Below, in pieces: positions 8,060 through 17,500 of a stretch of 64,000 bases of DNA (position 1 is its first letter; each line of letters opens with the position of its first letter). A program made the translations under genes and the position numbers. The notes beneath the pieces are model-generated. The model was given only the letters and a program-made list of their open reading frames with translations. It did no database searches and was not told where the DNA came from. This DNA is from Saprospiraceae bacterium (lineage in GTDB: Bacteria; Bacteroidota; Bacteroidia; Chitinophagales; Saprospiraceae), in contig JAHBTU010000001.1 of NCBI GenBank assembly GCA_019638455.1, positions 1,131,501 through 1,195,500 on the forward strand, read 5' to 3'.

Positions 8060-11059
8060 ATGAAACACCTTTTGCCGCCTTTCGCTTTCATCGCGCTTTT
8101 TGTTCCAGCAACAGTATGCTCCCAACTTCCCTTTGGTTTTGTCCAATACAAAATCGCGGACGAATTGAACCCCACAGATATGGCCATCGCGCCAAATGGT
8201 TTGGTTTTCATCACTGAAAAAAATGGCACAATTAAATTGGTGGAGGACGGAAAGATGCTGCCCGACCCTTTCATGGAGTTGGCTGTGGATGATTACAACG
8301 AACGCGGTTTGGGTCACATAACGCTCCACCCGAACTATCCCGATTCTCCATTCGTCTATCTTTATTATACTGTTCCGGGGGGCGCATACAATCGCGTGTC
8401 TAGGGTCCGTTCACAGGGTTATTATGTGGTGCCCGGAAGTGAGGAAGTGCTGTATGAGTGCGATGTCAAAGTCAGTTCGGTGCATCATGGCGGCGCTATG
8501 GTATTTGGCAATGACGGAAAGCTCTATGTCGCTATTGGAGAAAATGGCTCTATTAACCCACCCAGCGATCCCACCAACGATTCAGGCAAAATACTCCGTC
8601 TCAATCCCGATGGCTCCATTCCAGATGACAATCCTTTTTATGAAATAGTGGCTGGGAAATACAAATCTGTATATGCCACAGGGCTTCGCAACCCATTTTC
8701 TATGGCCGTACAGCCCGAAACTGGTCGCATATTCCTTTGCGATGTGGGAACAGACGTTTGGGAAGAAATCAATGAGGTGCTGCCGGGAAAAGATTATGGT
8801 TTTCCCACTGTGGAAGGCAAAAAGGGCGACGCGACAATGCCGGACAATTATCAGGACCCTCTATATGCTTACCATCATGTATTTGGGTGCGCAGCAGTAG
8901 GTGCTGCATTCTATCCGATGACAGGGGGCAATTTCCCTGACAAGTATAAAGGGCGCTTCTTTTTTGCAGATTATTGTGCAAGTTACATAGGCGTGTTAAA
9001 TCCATTGAACGGACAGAGAGAGCAAAATTTACTTACTAATGCAAGCCGCCCCATTTCTATCCGTATTAGTCCACAAGGCGATTTTTATTATCTGGCGCGT
9101 GCTGGCATAGGAGGCGGTTCGGAAGAAGACAATACGGCCAGTAACAATGGAAGCATCTGGCGAATAGCCTACACAGGCAGCAATGCCCCATTTGTCTATT
9201 CGCATCCCAAAGGCGGCCTCTATACGGTAGGTGACACTGTGAGATTAGAAGTGCTCGCGTTGGGACAAAAACCATTGGAATATCAGTGGCAAAAAAACGG
9301 GAAACCCCTGTTTGGCGAAGTCTCCAATACGCTGGTTCTTGAAAACGTGCAACTGCAAGACAGCGCGTCTGCATATCGTTGCATTGTCAGCAATAGTATT
9401 AGCAGCGACACCTCGGCAGCAGCCCTTCTGCGAGTCACCACCAATACACGCCCCATTCCGGTCATCACCTTGCCCGAATCCAAATTCTTGTACCGCGCTG
9501 GCGAAGAAATCCCCTTTTCCGGCTATGCCGACGACGCGGAAGAAGGCCTCCTTTCCCCTACTGCGCTGACGTGGAAAATAGACTTCCACCACGACAACCA
9601 CACTCACCCTGCCATTCAGCCCACTAACAGCCTTACAGAAGGCAGCTACATCGTGTCGGACGAGGGCGAACCATCAGACAATGTGTGGTATCGAGTATAT
9701 TTGACAGCAAAAGATAGCATGGGACTGTCAAACACTATATGGAAAGATGTTTTTCCACATAAATCTGAAATAACCGTCGCAACAGAGCCTTCAGACATAG
9801 AAGTAAACGTGGATGGCCTGAAAGGGCTATCCCCATACACATTTTTGAGCGTGGTGGGAATGCAGCGCAACGCAACAGTGCCCGTTATTCAATTTAGAGG
9901 TGATTCTATATTGCTTTTTAATCAGTGGCACAATGGAGATAAACATACTACATTATCCTTTGTGACCCCAGAAGAAAACGGAACATTGATAGAAGCCGAG
10001 TATAAAACACACTTGCGTTCCAACGGTAAAGGCCTATACGGTGAGTATTTTAAAATAAACGATTACTATGCAGGTTTTGATGGAGAACTCTTGTTAACGC
10101 GCATAGACACCACTATCTTCTTTGAATGGGGCATCGAATCGCCAGCAGCAGGCTATGTGCCGGATGATTTTTTTGCCGTGCGTTGGACGGGCGACATCGT
10201 GCCTTTTTTCGACGACACGCTTACCTTCTACACCTTCACCGATGATGGGGTGCGGCTGTGGGTCAATGACACCTTGTTGATTGACCAATGGGCCAACCAG
10301 CCGAAAACGGAATACAGCGGCACCATTTTTCTGGAAGGTGGCCACCGCTACCCTATCCGCATGGAGTATTTTGAAGCAAGCGGGGGCGCTACGGCGCATC
10401 TTTCGTGGGGCAGTAGCCGACTGCCGAAGGGTATTGTGCCCAAATCACAATTGCATCCTCCCAAAGGAGAGGTTTTCAGCAAAACAAGCGGTTTTGTTTG
10501 GCTCGACTCTCTGCAAAACAACATGGTTGACGACTCCGAGCCATTCTTGGAAAAAGCCGCCGTTGTTTTGTTGGACAAGGCGAACAACGTTGCTGGCGCG
10601 GCCACCACCGATGCCCAAGGCCGATACGAAATCGCCCACCTGCCTTCTGGCCAATACCAACTATATGTACTACCTCCTTTGACTGGCCAGACATTGTTGC
10701 CCAGCTTCGGACTGGATGAGGCGGGCTATTCCGACATATTCATCCTAAAAGAGGGCGAGCACATAGAAATGAACTTTGCTTTTGCCTTAAAACAAACTTT
10801 GCTGCCAGATGCCTCGTCTCTCCGTTCGTGGAGCATTTCGCCCAACCCCAGCAAAGGAATTTTTACATTCAAAAAACACCCTGCGCATGGCACTTCCGTC
10901 ATGGACATCAAAGTGTTTAGTCGCAGAGGGAAACTTGTGCTCGAAAGACGACTTGGAGCAAACGAATTGGAGGCCATTCTCGACCTGACCGGGGCAAGCA
11001 ATGGTGTTTACTCCGTCATGGCCGACGGTTTCAGAGCGAGAATAGTGGTCGTGCGTTAG
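8060..11059 (+). CDS. T9SS-secreted glucose/sorbosone dehydrogenase-like protein with PA14 and sorting domain
   Basis: A 999-residue secreted protein with a signal peptide (MKHLLPPFAFIALFVPATVC). Residues about 25-370 form a six-bladed PQQ-type beta-propeller of the glucose/sorbosone dehydrogenase family; typical stretches are RGLGHITLHPNY, HHGGAMVFGNDGKLYVAIGE, ATGLRNPFSMAVQP and DYGFPTVEG. Then come an Ig-like domain (about 375-465), an uncertain region, a PA14 domain (about 655-790, with TFYTFTDDGVRLWVND), an SdrD-B-like domain (about 805-890) and a C-terminal type A T9SS sorting domain from about 925 (SISPNPSKGIFTF ... VYSVMADGF). The propeller suggests oxidation of sugars or binding of carbohydrate, and PA14 suggests glycan contact; the actual substrate is unknown. 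The stop overlaps the stop of the convergent LysE-type gene by two bases. Confidence 0.85.
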   Translation: MKHLLPPFAFIALFVPATVCSQLPFGFVQYKIADELNPTDMAIAPNGLVFITEKNGTIKLVEDGKMLPDPFMELAVDDYNERGLGHITLHPNYPDSPFVYLYYTVPGGAYNRVSRVRSQGYYVVPGSEEVLYECDVKVSSVHHGGAMVFGNDGKLYVAIGENGSINPPSDPTNDSGKILRLNPDGSIPDDNPFYEIVAGKYKSVYATGLRNPFSMAVQPETGRIFLCDVGTDVWEEINEVLPGKDYGFPTVEGKKGDATMPDNYQDPLYAYHHVFGCAAVGAAFYPMTGGNFPDKYKGRFFFADYCASYIGVLNPLNGQREQNLLTNASRPISIRISPQGDFYYLARAGIGGGSEEDNTASNNGSIWRIAYTGSNAPFVYSHPKGGLYTVGDTVRLEVLALGQKPLEYQWQKNGKPLFGEVSNTLVLENVQLQDSASAYRCIVSNSISSDTSAAALLRVTTNTRPIPVITLPESKFLYRAGEEIPFSGYADDAEEGLLSPTALTWKIDFHHDNHTHPAIQPTNSLTEGSYIVSDEGEPSDNVWYRVYLTAKDSMGLSNTIWKDVFPHKSEITVATEPSDIEVNVDGLKGLSPYTFLSVVGMQRNATVPVIQFRGDSILLFNQWHNGDKHTTLSFVTPEENGTLIEAEYKTHLRSNGKGLYGEYFKINDYYAGFDGELLLTRIDTTIFFEWGIESPAAGYVPDDFFAVRWTGDIVPFFDDTLTFYTFTDDGVRLWVNDTLLIDQWANQPKTEYSGTIFLEGGHRYPIRMEYFEASGGATAHLSWGSSRLPKGIVPKSQLHPPKGEVFSKTSGFVWLDSLQNNMVDDSEPFLEKAAVVLLDKANNVAGAATTDAQGRYEIAHLPSGQYQLYVLPPLTGQTLLPSFGLDEAGYSDIFILKEGEHIEMNFAFALKQTLLPDASSLRSWSISPNPSKGIFTFKKHPAHGTSVMDIKVFSRRGKLVLERRLGANELEAILDLTGASNGVYSVMADGFRARIVVVR

Positions 11060-11673
11060 TGTTGCAAAAGCGAGTATAACAGCTTTGCCCCCAAGCCCAA
11101 AAAAATCACCCCAATGACTCTGTTTGCATGACGAGCCGCTATCTCCGAGCGCTGCACCATGAGCTGCCCCAACCAAGCATACAAAGCCAAAGCCCCGGTG
11201 GTGCCCACCGTCACACCTGTCGAAAACACAAGCGTTGACGTGAGGCTTTCGGTCTCCCACCAACCCGAAACCCTCAAGGAGCCGACATAAACGAACCAAT
11301 AGGGCACGGCCAAGAGATTGAAAACGCTTAATAAAACACCCTTTCCCAGTTGTTTCGCTGTCGAGACCTCCACCGCCACACCGCGTGTTTTGGGATTTTT
11401 TGCAAAAAAAAGAAAGTAAACCCCCAAGCTGAAAAAAACAGGCGTGGCCGCCCATCGGAACCACCGCTCAGCCGTCGGCTCGCTTAAAAACCAATCCGTC
11501 AGCGCCACCGCTGCCCATGCCTGAAAAAATTCAGCGCCTGCCGCGCCCATCGCCAACAACATGGCAGCGAGAAACCCTCGTTCTATTGCGGTTTGCGCCA
11601 CAGAAAGGCTAATAATACCCGGCGGCAAAGAACCGAGCAAACTCAATATGATGCCTGCTGCAAATAAGAGCAT
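11056..11673 (-). CDS. LysE/RhtB-family amino acid exporter-like membrane protein
   Basis: A 205-residue integral membrane protein with six predicted hydrophobic segments (near residues 3-25, 35-60, 75-90, 110-133, 143-165 and 183-203). The start LLFAAGIILSLLGSLPPGIISLSVAQTAIERG matches the LysE-type N-terminus, where a conserved PPG lies in the first membrane segment. LysE proteins export amino acids or similar metabolites; this branch in Bacteroidota has no characterised substrate that I can name. The gene is convergent with the sorbosone-dehydrogenase-like gene, and their stop codons overlap. The next gene starts on the other strand, so this is a single-gene unit. Confidence 0.75.
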   Translation of the reverse strand: MLLFAAGIILSLLGSLPPGIISLSVAQTAIERGFLAAMLLAMGAAGAEFFQAWAAVALTDWFLSEPTAERWFRWAATPVFFSLGVYFLFFAKNPKTRGVAVEVSTAKQLGKGVLLSVFNLLAVPYWFVYVGSLRVSGWWETESLTSTLVFSTGVTVGTTGALALYAWLGQLMVQRSEIAARHANRVIGVIFLGLGAKLLYSLLQH

Positions 11674-11793
11674 TTCGGAATTTTGCGGGAAAATAACAGG
11701 TTTTTAGGCACTACGCGTGAAGGATATTTCATGCAATACCTATTCGGGCAGCGAAATTCTCCTTCAAATGGTCTTATCCGAAAAAACTTGCCG

Positions 11794-13338
11794 ATGGACA
11801 AATATGCACTTCCCCTCGTGTGTTTATGTTTCACTTTTCTTCCAAAAACCTCCGCACAGATAGCCGCCGGATCGACCTACCATCTCGTCGGCGGCGAAAA
11901 AAACGTACAGTTGGCCGTTTTTGCGCCCAATGCTGGCAGCTATGATTTGAAACGGGACAGTATAGATTTCGATGGCGACGGCAAGCACGACGCCTTGTTC
12001 ATTGCCGAAGCCGCTTGGGTGCCTGATTATGTCGGCGGCAGCGCCAGCATCGAAGCCTTGCATCCCGGTTTTGAATTGATGATGGATTCGAGTGATTTTG
12101 TCCGGCCACTCATGGCAGGCGACAGTATCAACGCCACCCCAAAATGGAGCGTCTCGAGCCATCCGGGGAATATGTACACAAGTGCTTTCATCGCCCATTT
12201 TTGGGGATTTTCTGGGCAAATGCAGCAATATGGCAATTGGACACCGCCGACCTCCACCGCTTTTGTGGGCTTTCGGATAGTCACTGCCCAACAAGACACC
12301 TTGTACGGCTGGTTTCGCGTCACAGCTTCGGCAAATGCAAACTTTCCGAGTGCCAGCTTATCGGTAAACGGTCTCTGGGCAATCGAACATGACCCCTCAC
12401 AAAAACCCTGGGTGAAAACGTTCAAAACACCTCAAAAGGATGTCTATTGCCCCGGACACTATGTGATATTTGAAGCAAATACCGCTGGTGCTGAACAAAT
12501 TGCGTGGCATTTCTGGGACGGCATGAGCGATACCGCCGCTACCGTGATAAAGGTTTTGCCCGACAGCACGGTGACAGCCATCTTCGAAGCAACCAACCAA
12601 AATGGGACAACCACGGTCACCCAAAATTTGGAAGTATCGCCGTTAAAACTCACTGCTCCCGACATCGTTTTGGATTGTGCTCACCCAAATGGCACGCTGA
12701 CCGCCGAGACTAATATCCTTGCCGAAATATGCTGGGTCGTTGTCTCCGATACCTCTTGCAACCCTATTCCTCCGACGATAAATTTCCCCGGCCCAATCAC
12801 AGTCTTCGCAGAAGATAATTACGGCTGCATTGTCACCGAACAAGTTGAAGTCCTGCTGGATGCGAACACGCCAATTGTTTTCATCGAATACGACGAACCT
12901 AATCACCTGCTCATCGCATATTCGAATACACCCAACGTTACTTTCTCGTGGGTCTCGCCGCATTGGCCCATCCTCAACGACTCGGTTTTCATCAGTCAAT
13001 CGGGCACCTACACTGTTGTTGTCACGGCGCCCAACGGATGTACTTCCTCGGCAAGCATTACTGTTGTTATCACATCAACCGATGAGCCACCATTGGAGCG
13101 CGTTCGTGTTCAGCCGAACCCCGCCAGCGATTTTTTGCAAATTGAAAACCGTCTCTTTTCGGATTTGAGCCTCAAAATCTTCGACGCTGCGGGCCATTTG
13201 AAAATGGCGAATGGAACGGTGCTTGGGGATAGCGTTGCTCGCCTCGACATCGAGTTTTTGCCCGCCGGGTTGTATTTGCTCATAGGTTGCGATATCGGCG
13301 GCAAGCCCCTGTTTTTCAAGAAATTTTTGAAGCAATAA
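11794..13338 (+). CDS. T9SS cargo protein of unknown function
   Basis: A 514-residue secreted protein. The ATG at 11794 gives a signal peptide (MDKYALPLVCLCFTFLPKTSA); the frame is open further upstream but without such a signal. The first 200 residues of the mature part contain a calcium-loop-like segment (DFDGDGKHDALFIAE) and a beta-rich region ending in LYGWFRVTASANANFPSASL, a pattern common in Bacteroidota surface proteins. The middle has PKD/Ig-like repeats. The C-terminus from about residue 437 is a T9SS sorting domain (VRVQPNPASDFLQIEN ... LPAGLYLLIG). No enzymatic motif was recognised. A palindromic repeat follows the stop by 8 bases. Confidence 0.7.
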   Translation: MDKYALPLVCLCFTFLPKTSAQIAAGSTYHLVGGEKNVQLAVFAPNAGSYDLKRDSIDFDGDGKHDALFIAEAAWVPDYVGGSASIEALHPGFELMMDSSDFVRPLMAGDSINATPKWSVSSHPGNMYTSAFIAHFWGFSGQMQQYGNWTPPTSTAFVGFRIVTAQQDTLYGWFRVTASANANFPSASLSVNGLWAIEHDPSQKPWVKTFKTPQKDVYCPGHYVIFEANTAGAEQIAWHFWDGMSDTAATVIKVLPDSTVTAIFEATNQNGTTTVTQNLEVSPLKLTAPDIVLDCAHPNGTLTAETNILAEICWVVVSDTSCNPIPPTINFPGPITVFAEDNYGCIVTEQVEVLLDANTPIVFIEYDEPNHLLIAYSNTPNVTFSWVSPHWPILNDSVFISQSGTYTVVVTAPNGCTSSASITVVITSTDEPPLERVRVQPNPASDFLQIENRLFSDLSLKIFDAAGHLKMANGTVLGDSVARLDIEFLPAGLYLLIGCDIGGKPLFFKKFLKQ

Positions 13339-13346
13339 AGTTGATT

Positions 13347-13397
13347 GTACGGCGGAATAGCATTCCGCATCACAGCCGAAACACGTTTCCGCCGTAC
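13347..13397. repeat. Palindromic repeat GTACGGCGGAA...TTCCGCCGTAC, copy 1
   Basis: A 51-base element with outer arms GTACGGCGGAA and TTCCGCCGTAC and a nested inner stem (GGCGGAA tagca TTCCGC). It lies directly after the stop of the T9SS cargo gene. A second copy at 63148-63208 has the same layout but with GCCGG in place of GGCGG, matched by the complementary change in the other arm. Confidence 0.8.
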
Positions 13398-13430
13398 ATT
13401 TGCCGTTCATTCAAAAATGCCAATCACACC

Positions 13431-14273
13431 TTGAACGAACAACCAGCAACCAGCAACGAGCAACCAGCAACGAACAACCAACAACGAACAACCAACAACG
13501 AACAACCAATAACCTTCTCCATCATCACCGTTGTTTACAACGGCGAGACTGACTTGCCCGGCACGATGGAAAGTGTGCGTCAGCAATCTTATACACACTT
13601 TGAATACATCTTCGTGGACGGTGCTTCCAAAGACAACTCATTGAAAGTCATACAAGAATTCGCCAAAACGATGCCCAACGTGCGTTGGATTTCAGAGCCG
13701 GACAAGGGGCTGTATGATGCGATGAATAAGGGGATGCGTATCGCCACCGGCGACTTTTTATGGTGTCTCAATTGTGGCGACCACATCCATGCACCCGATG
13801 TGTTGGAAAAAATGGCGGCGCTCGCCACCCCTCAAACCGATGTGCTTTACGGCGAAACCATGCTCGTGGACGCATCGCGCCGACCAGTTGGCACCATGAG
13901 TGAACTCAGTACCCGCAAACTTCCCGCGCAGCTCCGTTGGCGCGACTTTCTCGGCGGAATGTTGGTGGTACACCAATCCTTCATACCACGTCGATCCATT
14001 GCACCACCCCTTATTGAAAACAACCTCTGCGCCGACTATGATTGGTGTATCAAAATCCTGAAAAAGAGCCGTGAAAACATCTACACGGGTTTCATCACCA
14101 CCGACTACCTGATGGGAGGCATTTCGAAGCAACGCCACCGACAAAGCCTTCGCGACCGGTTTATCGTGATGTGCTCGCATTTTGGCCTGCCGTTGACCCT
14201 ACTGGCGCATGGGTGGATAGTGCTTCGAGCTATCTTGCACAGGGTGAGAAGAATCGGCAAAGCACGGTATTGA
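13431..14273 (+). CDS. Family 2 glycosyltransferase without an ATG start
   Basis: The GT2 (GT-A fold) core begins with FSIITVVYNGE and continues with YIFVDGASKDNSL, EPDKGLYDAMNKGMRIATGD and CGD, typical of the WcaA-like branch that adds sugars to surface polysaccharides. The C-terminal helix region ends in a basic tail. No ATG or GTG precedes the core in frame; only TTG codons at 13287, 13341 and 13431 do. I chose 13431 (280 residues) because longer versions would read through the palindromic repeat at 13347-13397. The residues before the core (NEQPATSNEQPATNNQ) are encoded by a 14-bp tandem repeat, so unit gain or loss would change the frame. Repeat copy B follows 11 bases after the stop. 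It could be a silenced or switchable gene. Confidence 0.65.
   Translation: MNEQPATSNEQPATNNQQRTTNNEQPITFSIITVVYNGETDLPGTMESVRQQSYTHFEYIFVDGASKDNSLKVIQEFAKTMPNVRWISEPDKGLYDAMNKGMRIATGDFLWCLNCGDHIHAPDVLEKMAALATPQTDVLYGETMLVDASRRPVGTMSELSTRKLPAQLRWRDFLGGMLVVHQSFIPRRSIAPPLIENNLCADYDWCIKILKKSRENIYTGFITTDYLMGGISKQRHRQSLRDRFIVMCSHFGLPLTLLAHGWIVLRAILHRVRRIGKARY
13448..13503 (+). repeat. Tandem repeat of a 14-bp unit (AACCARCAACGARC)
   Basis: Four consecutive 14-bp units (13448, 13462, 13476, 13490), the last two identical, with partial units on either side. They lie between the candidate TTG start and the glycosyltransferase core. Fourteen is not a multiple of three, so a change of one unit shifts the frame. 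Confidence 0.85.
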
Positions 14274-14284
14274 CCTCCAAACTA

Positions 14285-14464
14285 TATACCCAGATTAAAG
14301 AGGATTTGAACCTGCCCATTGGCATGGCAGGGATTTCCTTGATTGATTTGTGTGATTTTCAGAGGATTGCGAGCGCCGTTCGTTCAAAACCACCTTGTCA
14401 GACCCTGTACTCAGGGGCTTGCCCGGCCAAGTGAAGCGGACGGGGCTGATTTGCGTTGACTATA
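14285..14464 (-). repeat. Dispersed hairpin repeat, copy B
   Basis: A full-length copy, inverted relative to copies A, D and E. It runs from TATACCCAGATTAAAG to CGTTGACTATA, with TA at each boundary. The inner hairpins CCCTG/CAGGG and CCTGCC/GGCAGG are kept; the loop of the latter differs from the other copies. It begins 11 bases after the glycosyltransferase stop. Confidence 0.9.
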
Positions 14465-14500
14465 ACGTATCCGCCATAGCGAACAAACCACGCATGGGAA

Positions 14501-14540
14501 TAAAAAAAGGGACACTCGAACGAGTATCCCTTTTTTTATT
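14501..14540. terminator. Bidirectional terminator
   Basis: The stem GGGACACTCG / CGAGTATCCC is flanked by seven A on the left and seven T on the right, so it can act on both strands. It serves the minus-strand PorE-like gene, whose stop is at 14558, and possibly the glycosyltransferase on the plus strand. Confidence 0.9.
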
Positions 14541-14557
14541 CCTCTGCATGAAACTGC

Positions 14558-17500
14558 CTACTTGATTCTTGTGACAGTTCCGTTCAACTCCCGAACCACA
14601 TAAGCATCGGGGAAGCCATTGGTTCGCACCTTCTCTTTATCGCGCTCGGCAGCTTCGAGGTTGGAGTATCCCGCGAGCACGATGGCCGTGAGGCCACTAT
14701 TGCCAACCGGCCACTTTTCCACGCTGCCGTTGACCCCTGAGCCTTCCAATTTTTTTGCATCGAATTTGCTGGGGTCCGACAAGGCGCAAAGACGGACGTA
14801 GTACTTAGAGCCGTCGTTAGCCTTCGGTTTTGTGTGTTGGACAGGGGCGACATTGGTCGTCGCACCGGGAGCGGCTTTTTTAATGTGATATTCTTGGATG
14901 CTTTCGTCGTTTGATTTTTCCGTCACGATGAGGGCATCCCTGAAGCCTTTTTGCTTCACCTTATCAAGCGCCTCCTCCGCATCATCATAGTCAGACCAGA
15001 CACCCAGACGCATTCTGACAACGCCGTTGTCCATTTTCCCGTACACATTGCCAAGGTCAGTCACACTTGAGTAGTTATTCACAGCAAACGACTTGCCTGA
15101 GGAGGCTGGCTCTAATTGGATGGCATAGCATACTGACGCTTTTGCGGTGCTGGTAGTGTTGGCGGGGGTAATGCCTCTTGCGGCGTTGGTGGAGGGAGTG
15201 CTATGCTGGACTGGCGAAGCTGTCGTGCTCTGCTGTTTGCCCAAAATAAGACTTTTGTCAGCTCCGCGCTCGGCCACGATGAAAGCCCCTTTGAATTGCG
15301 GGTTGTTATTGACATCCTTCAACACCTTCTGTGCTTCTTCCTTTGTTGGGAAAATACCGAGTCGCACTTTGTTCTTGCCGTCCTCCAATTTTGTGTAAAC
15401 ATTCCCATGTTTTGAGAGTGTTTCGTATTTTCTTGAGTCACTCTGCGTTGTATTGGCGGGTGTGGCCGAGAGTTGCACAGAATAACCATTGAACTCCTGC
15501 TGGGTTTGAGGCGGTGTTTCCGGTTGCCCTTGTTTGGCCGTTAACAATGTGGTAGATGCGGGTTGTGTGGTGGCAGCAGGGTTCGTCGTCCGGCTCGCCG
15601 TCGTGTTGTGTTGCACGGGTGTTGGAGCGGATTGGTTCCCAGCGGCAGGGTTGCTGAATTGTGTTGGGGTGGACTGTGCTGCGGGATTTGTGAATTGCGT
15701 GGGAGTGGAGGCGCTTGTGGGGGGCGGCGTGACGGTGCTGTTGGCGGCAGTCGCTCCGCTCGTTTCCGATGCGAGCGATACTTCTGTGAGTCTGTTGCCC
15801 AATGGCGACACCGTTGGGCGCATCTGCATTTTGGCGGATTTGTAGCCATAGCGCGCATACTCGATGTTGTATGTGGCACCCGGCACCAAATCGAGGGTAT
15901 AACCACCATTTTGGTCGGTTTGCGTGCGGATGGTTTTGCCTTTGTCAACAAAATCAACGGTGACGCTACTCAATGGCTGCCTCGTGCGAGCATCCAACAC
16001 GACACCGCTAAATTCTTGGCGCTTGTCGTTGGAAAGGGAGACGGTGAGATTGTGCTTTCCGTATTCCCGCACCTCCACTCGAGAGCCTTCGTAACCATTC
16101 TTGCTCAAGTCAAAAAAGCAGTTGGGTGCTTGAGCAGAGGGTGAAAAATAGAACTTGCCCTCTGAATCCGTCTGGCCTTTGTCGCCTCCACATTCCAGCA
16201 TATCCACGTCAACACCGGGAAGTGGTTTGCCAAAGGCATCGGTCACGAGCAAGTAATAGCTTTGGATAGAGGTGGCGGAGGCATCTGGCTGACCAGACAA
16301 AGCATTGTATGTCTGTGGGGTTGGCGCGGTAGTCCTCGATGCTCGGCCAGAGAGCACATCAGACAACGAGTTGGCAGAGGCTGGTGTATTGGTCGAAGCC
16401 GCTGCGATGCCGCTGCCGTTGTAGGTTATTTGCCATATATCTTCATTGCCGCGCCCGCCGGGGCGAGAGCTGGTCAGGTAGCCCACCTTGTTTTGGCTAT
16501 TGTAGATAAAGCCATAGTCGTCGTAAGAGGAGTTGATGCCCGGCCCGAGGTGATAAACGTTTTTGACGCTTTCTTTGGCTACTTCGGCGCGGAACACATC
16601 AAGCCCGCCCAATCCATTGTGCCAATCGGAGGAGAAATACAAATCCGTTCCGTCATAATAAGGTGTCACTTCATTGCCGGGAGTGTTCACGGGCGCTCCC
16701 AAGTTGCGAGGGGTACTCCATTCGCCATTGACGAATTGAGAAAGGTAAATATCCCATCCTTTTCCACCAGTGGTGGTGGCGGGGTTGTTCGATGCAAACA
16801 ACAGGGAGTTTCCGGTGCCAATCAAACAAGGGAAACCAGTGGAAAAATCAGTGCCGTTGTATGGGAACGGCTTGACGTTGACCCATTCTCCATTGACCAC
16901 GTCGGCGATATAAAGGCTCATATTCGAGCCTTTTTCGGCGAGTTGACGCGCACCGTTGACAAATGTATTTCTACAAAACGCCACCTTTTTGCCATCAGCG
17001 GAAAAACTCACTGGGCTTTCGTTGTAACTGTTTTGCAAGTCGTTGCGAAAAAAATCAGGTTTTTGCAAGGAGCCGTTTTCGGGATTGCGCTGTGTCACAA
17101 ACAACTGGTTGGCCGAGCCTCCAGTCCAGTCGGAGGAAGGTTTTGATTGCGTTTTGCGAACAATATCCGTCCGGGAGGAGCTATACACCACGCGATTGTT
17201 ATAGAACGACGGGCCAAAATCGGAGGCCGAAGTGTTGATGGCCTCGTTGCGAGCGATGTAGTCGGGCGTTTTTTTAGCTGTTCTGATGGCGAAATCGCAC
17301 ATATTGGCGAAGTGGCGACCCACTTCGTTTGCATTGTCATTGAGAGCAGCGTACTCGAGAAATTGGCGCTTGGCGTTGTCGTAGTCGCCACGCATCATCA
17401 AAGCCCTACCATAGCGCAACTGAACATCGGAGTTTGGCTCGCGTTGCTCTACCGCCCGGCGATACCAGTCGAGTGAGGCTTCCGGTTGGTTCAGCTGCAC

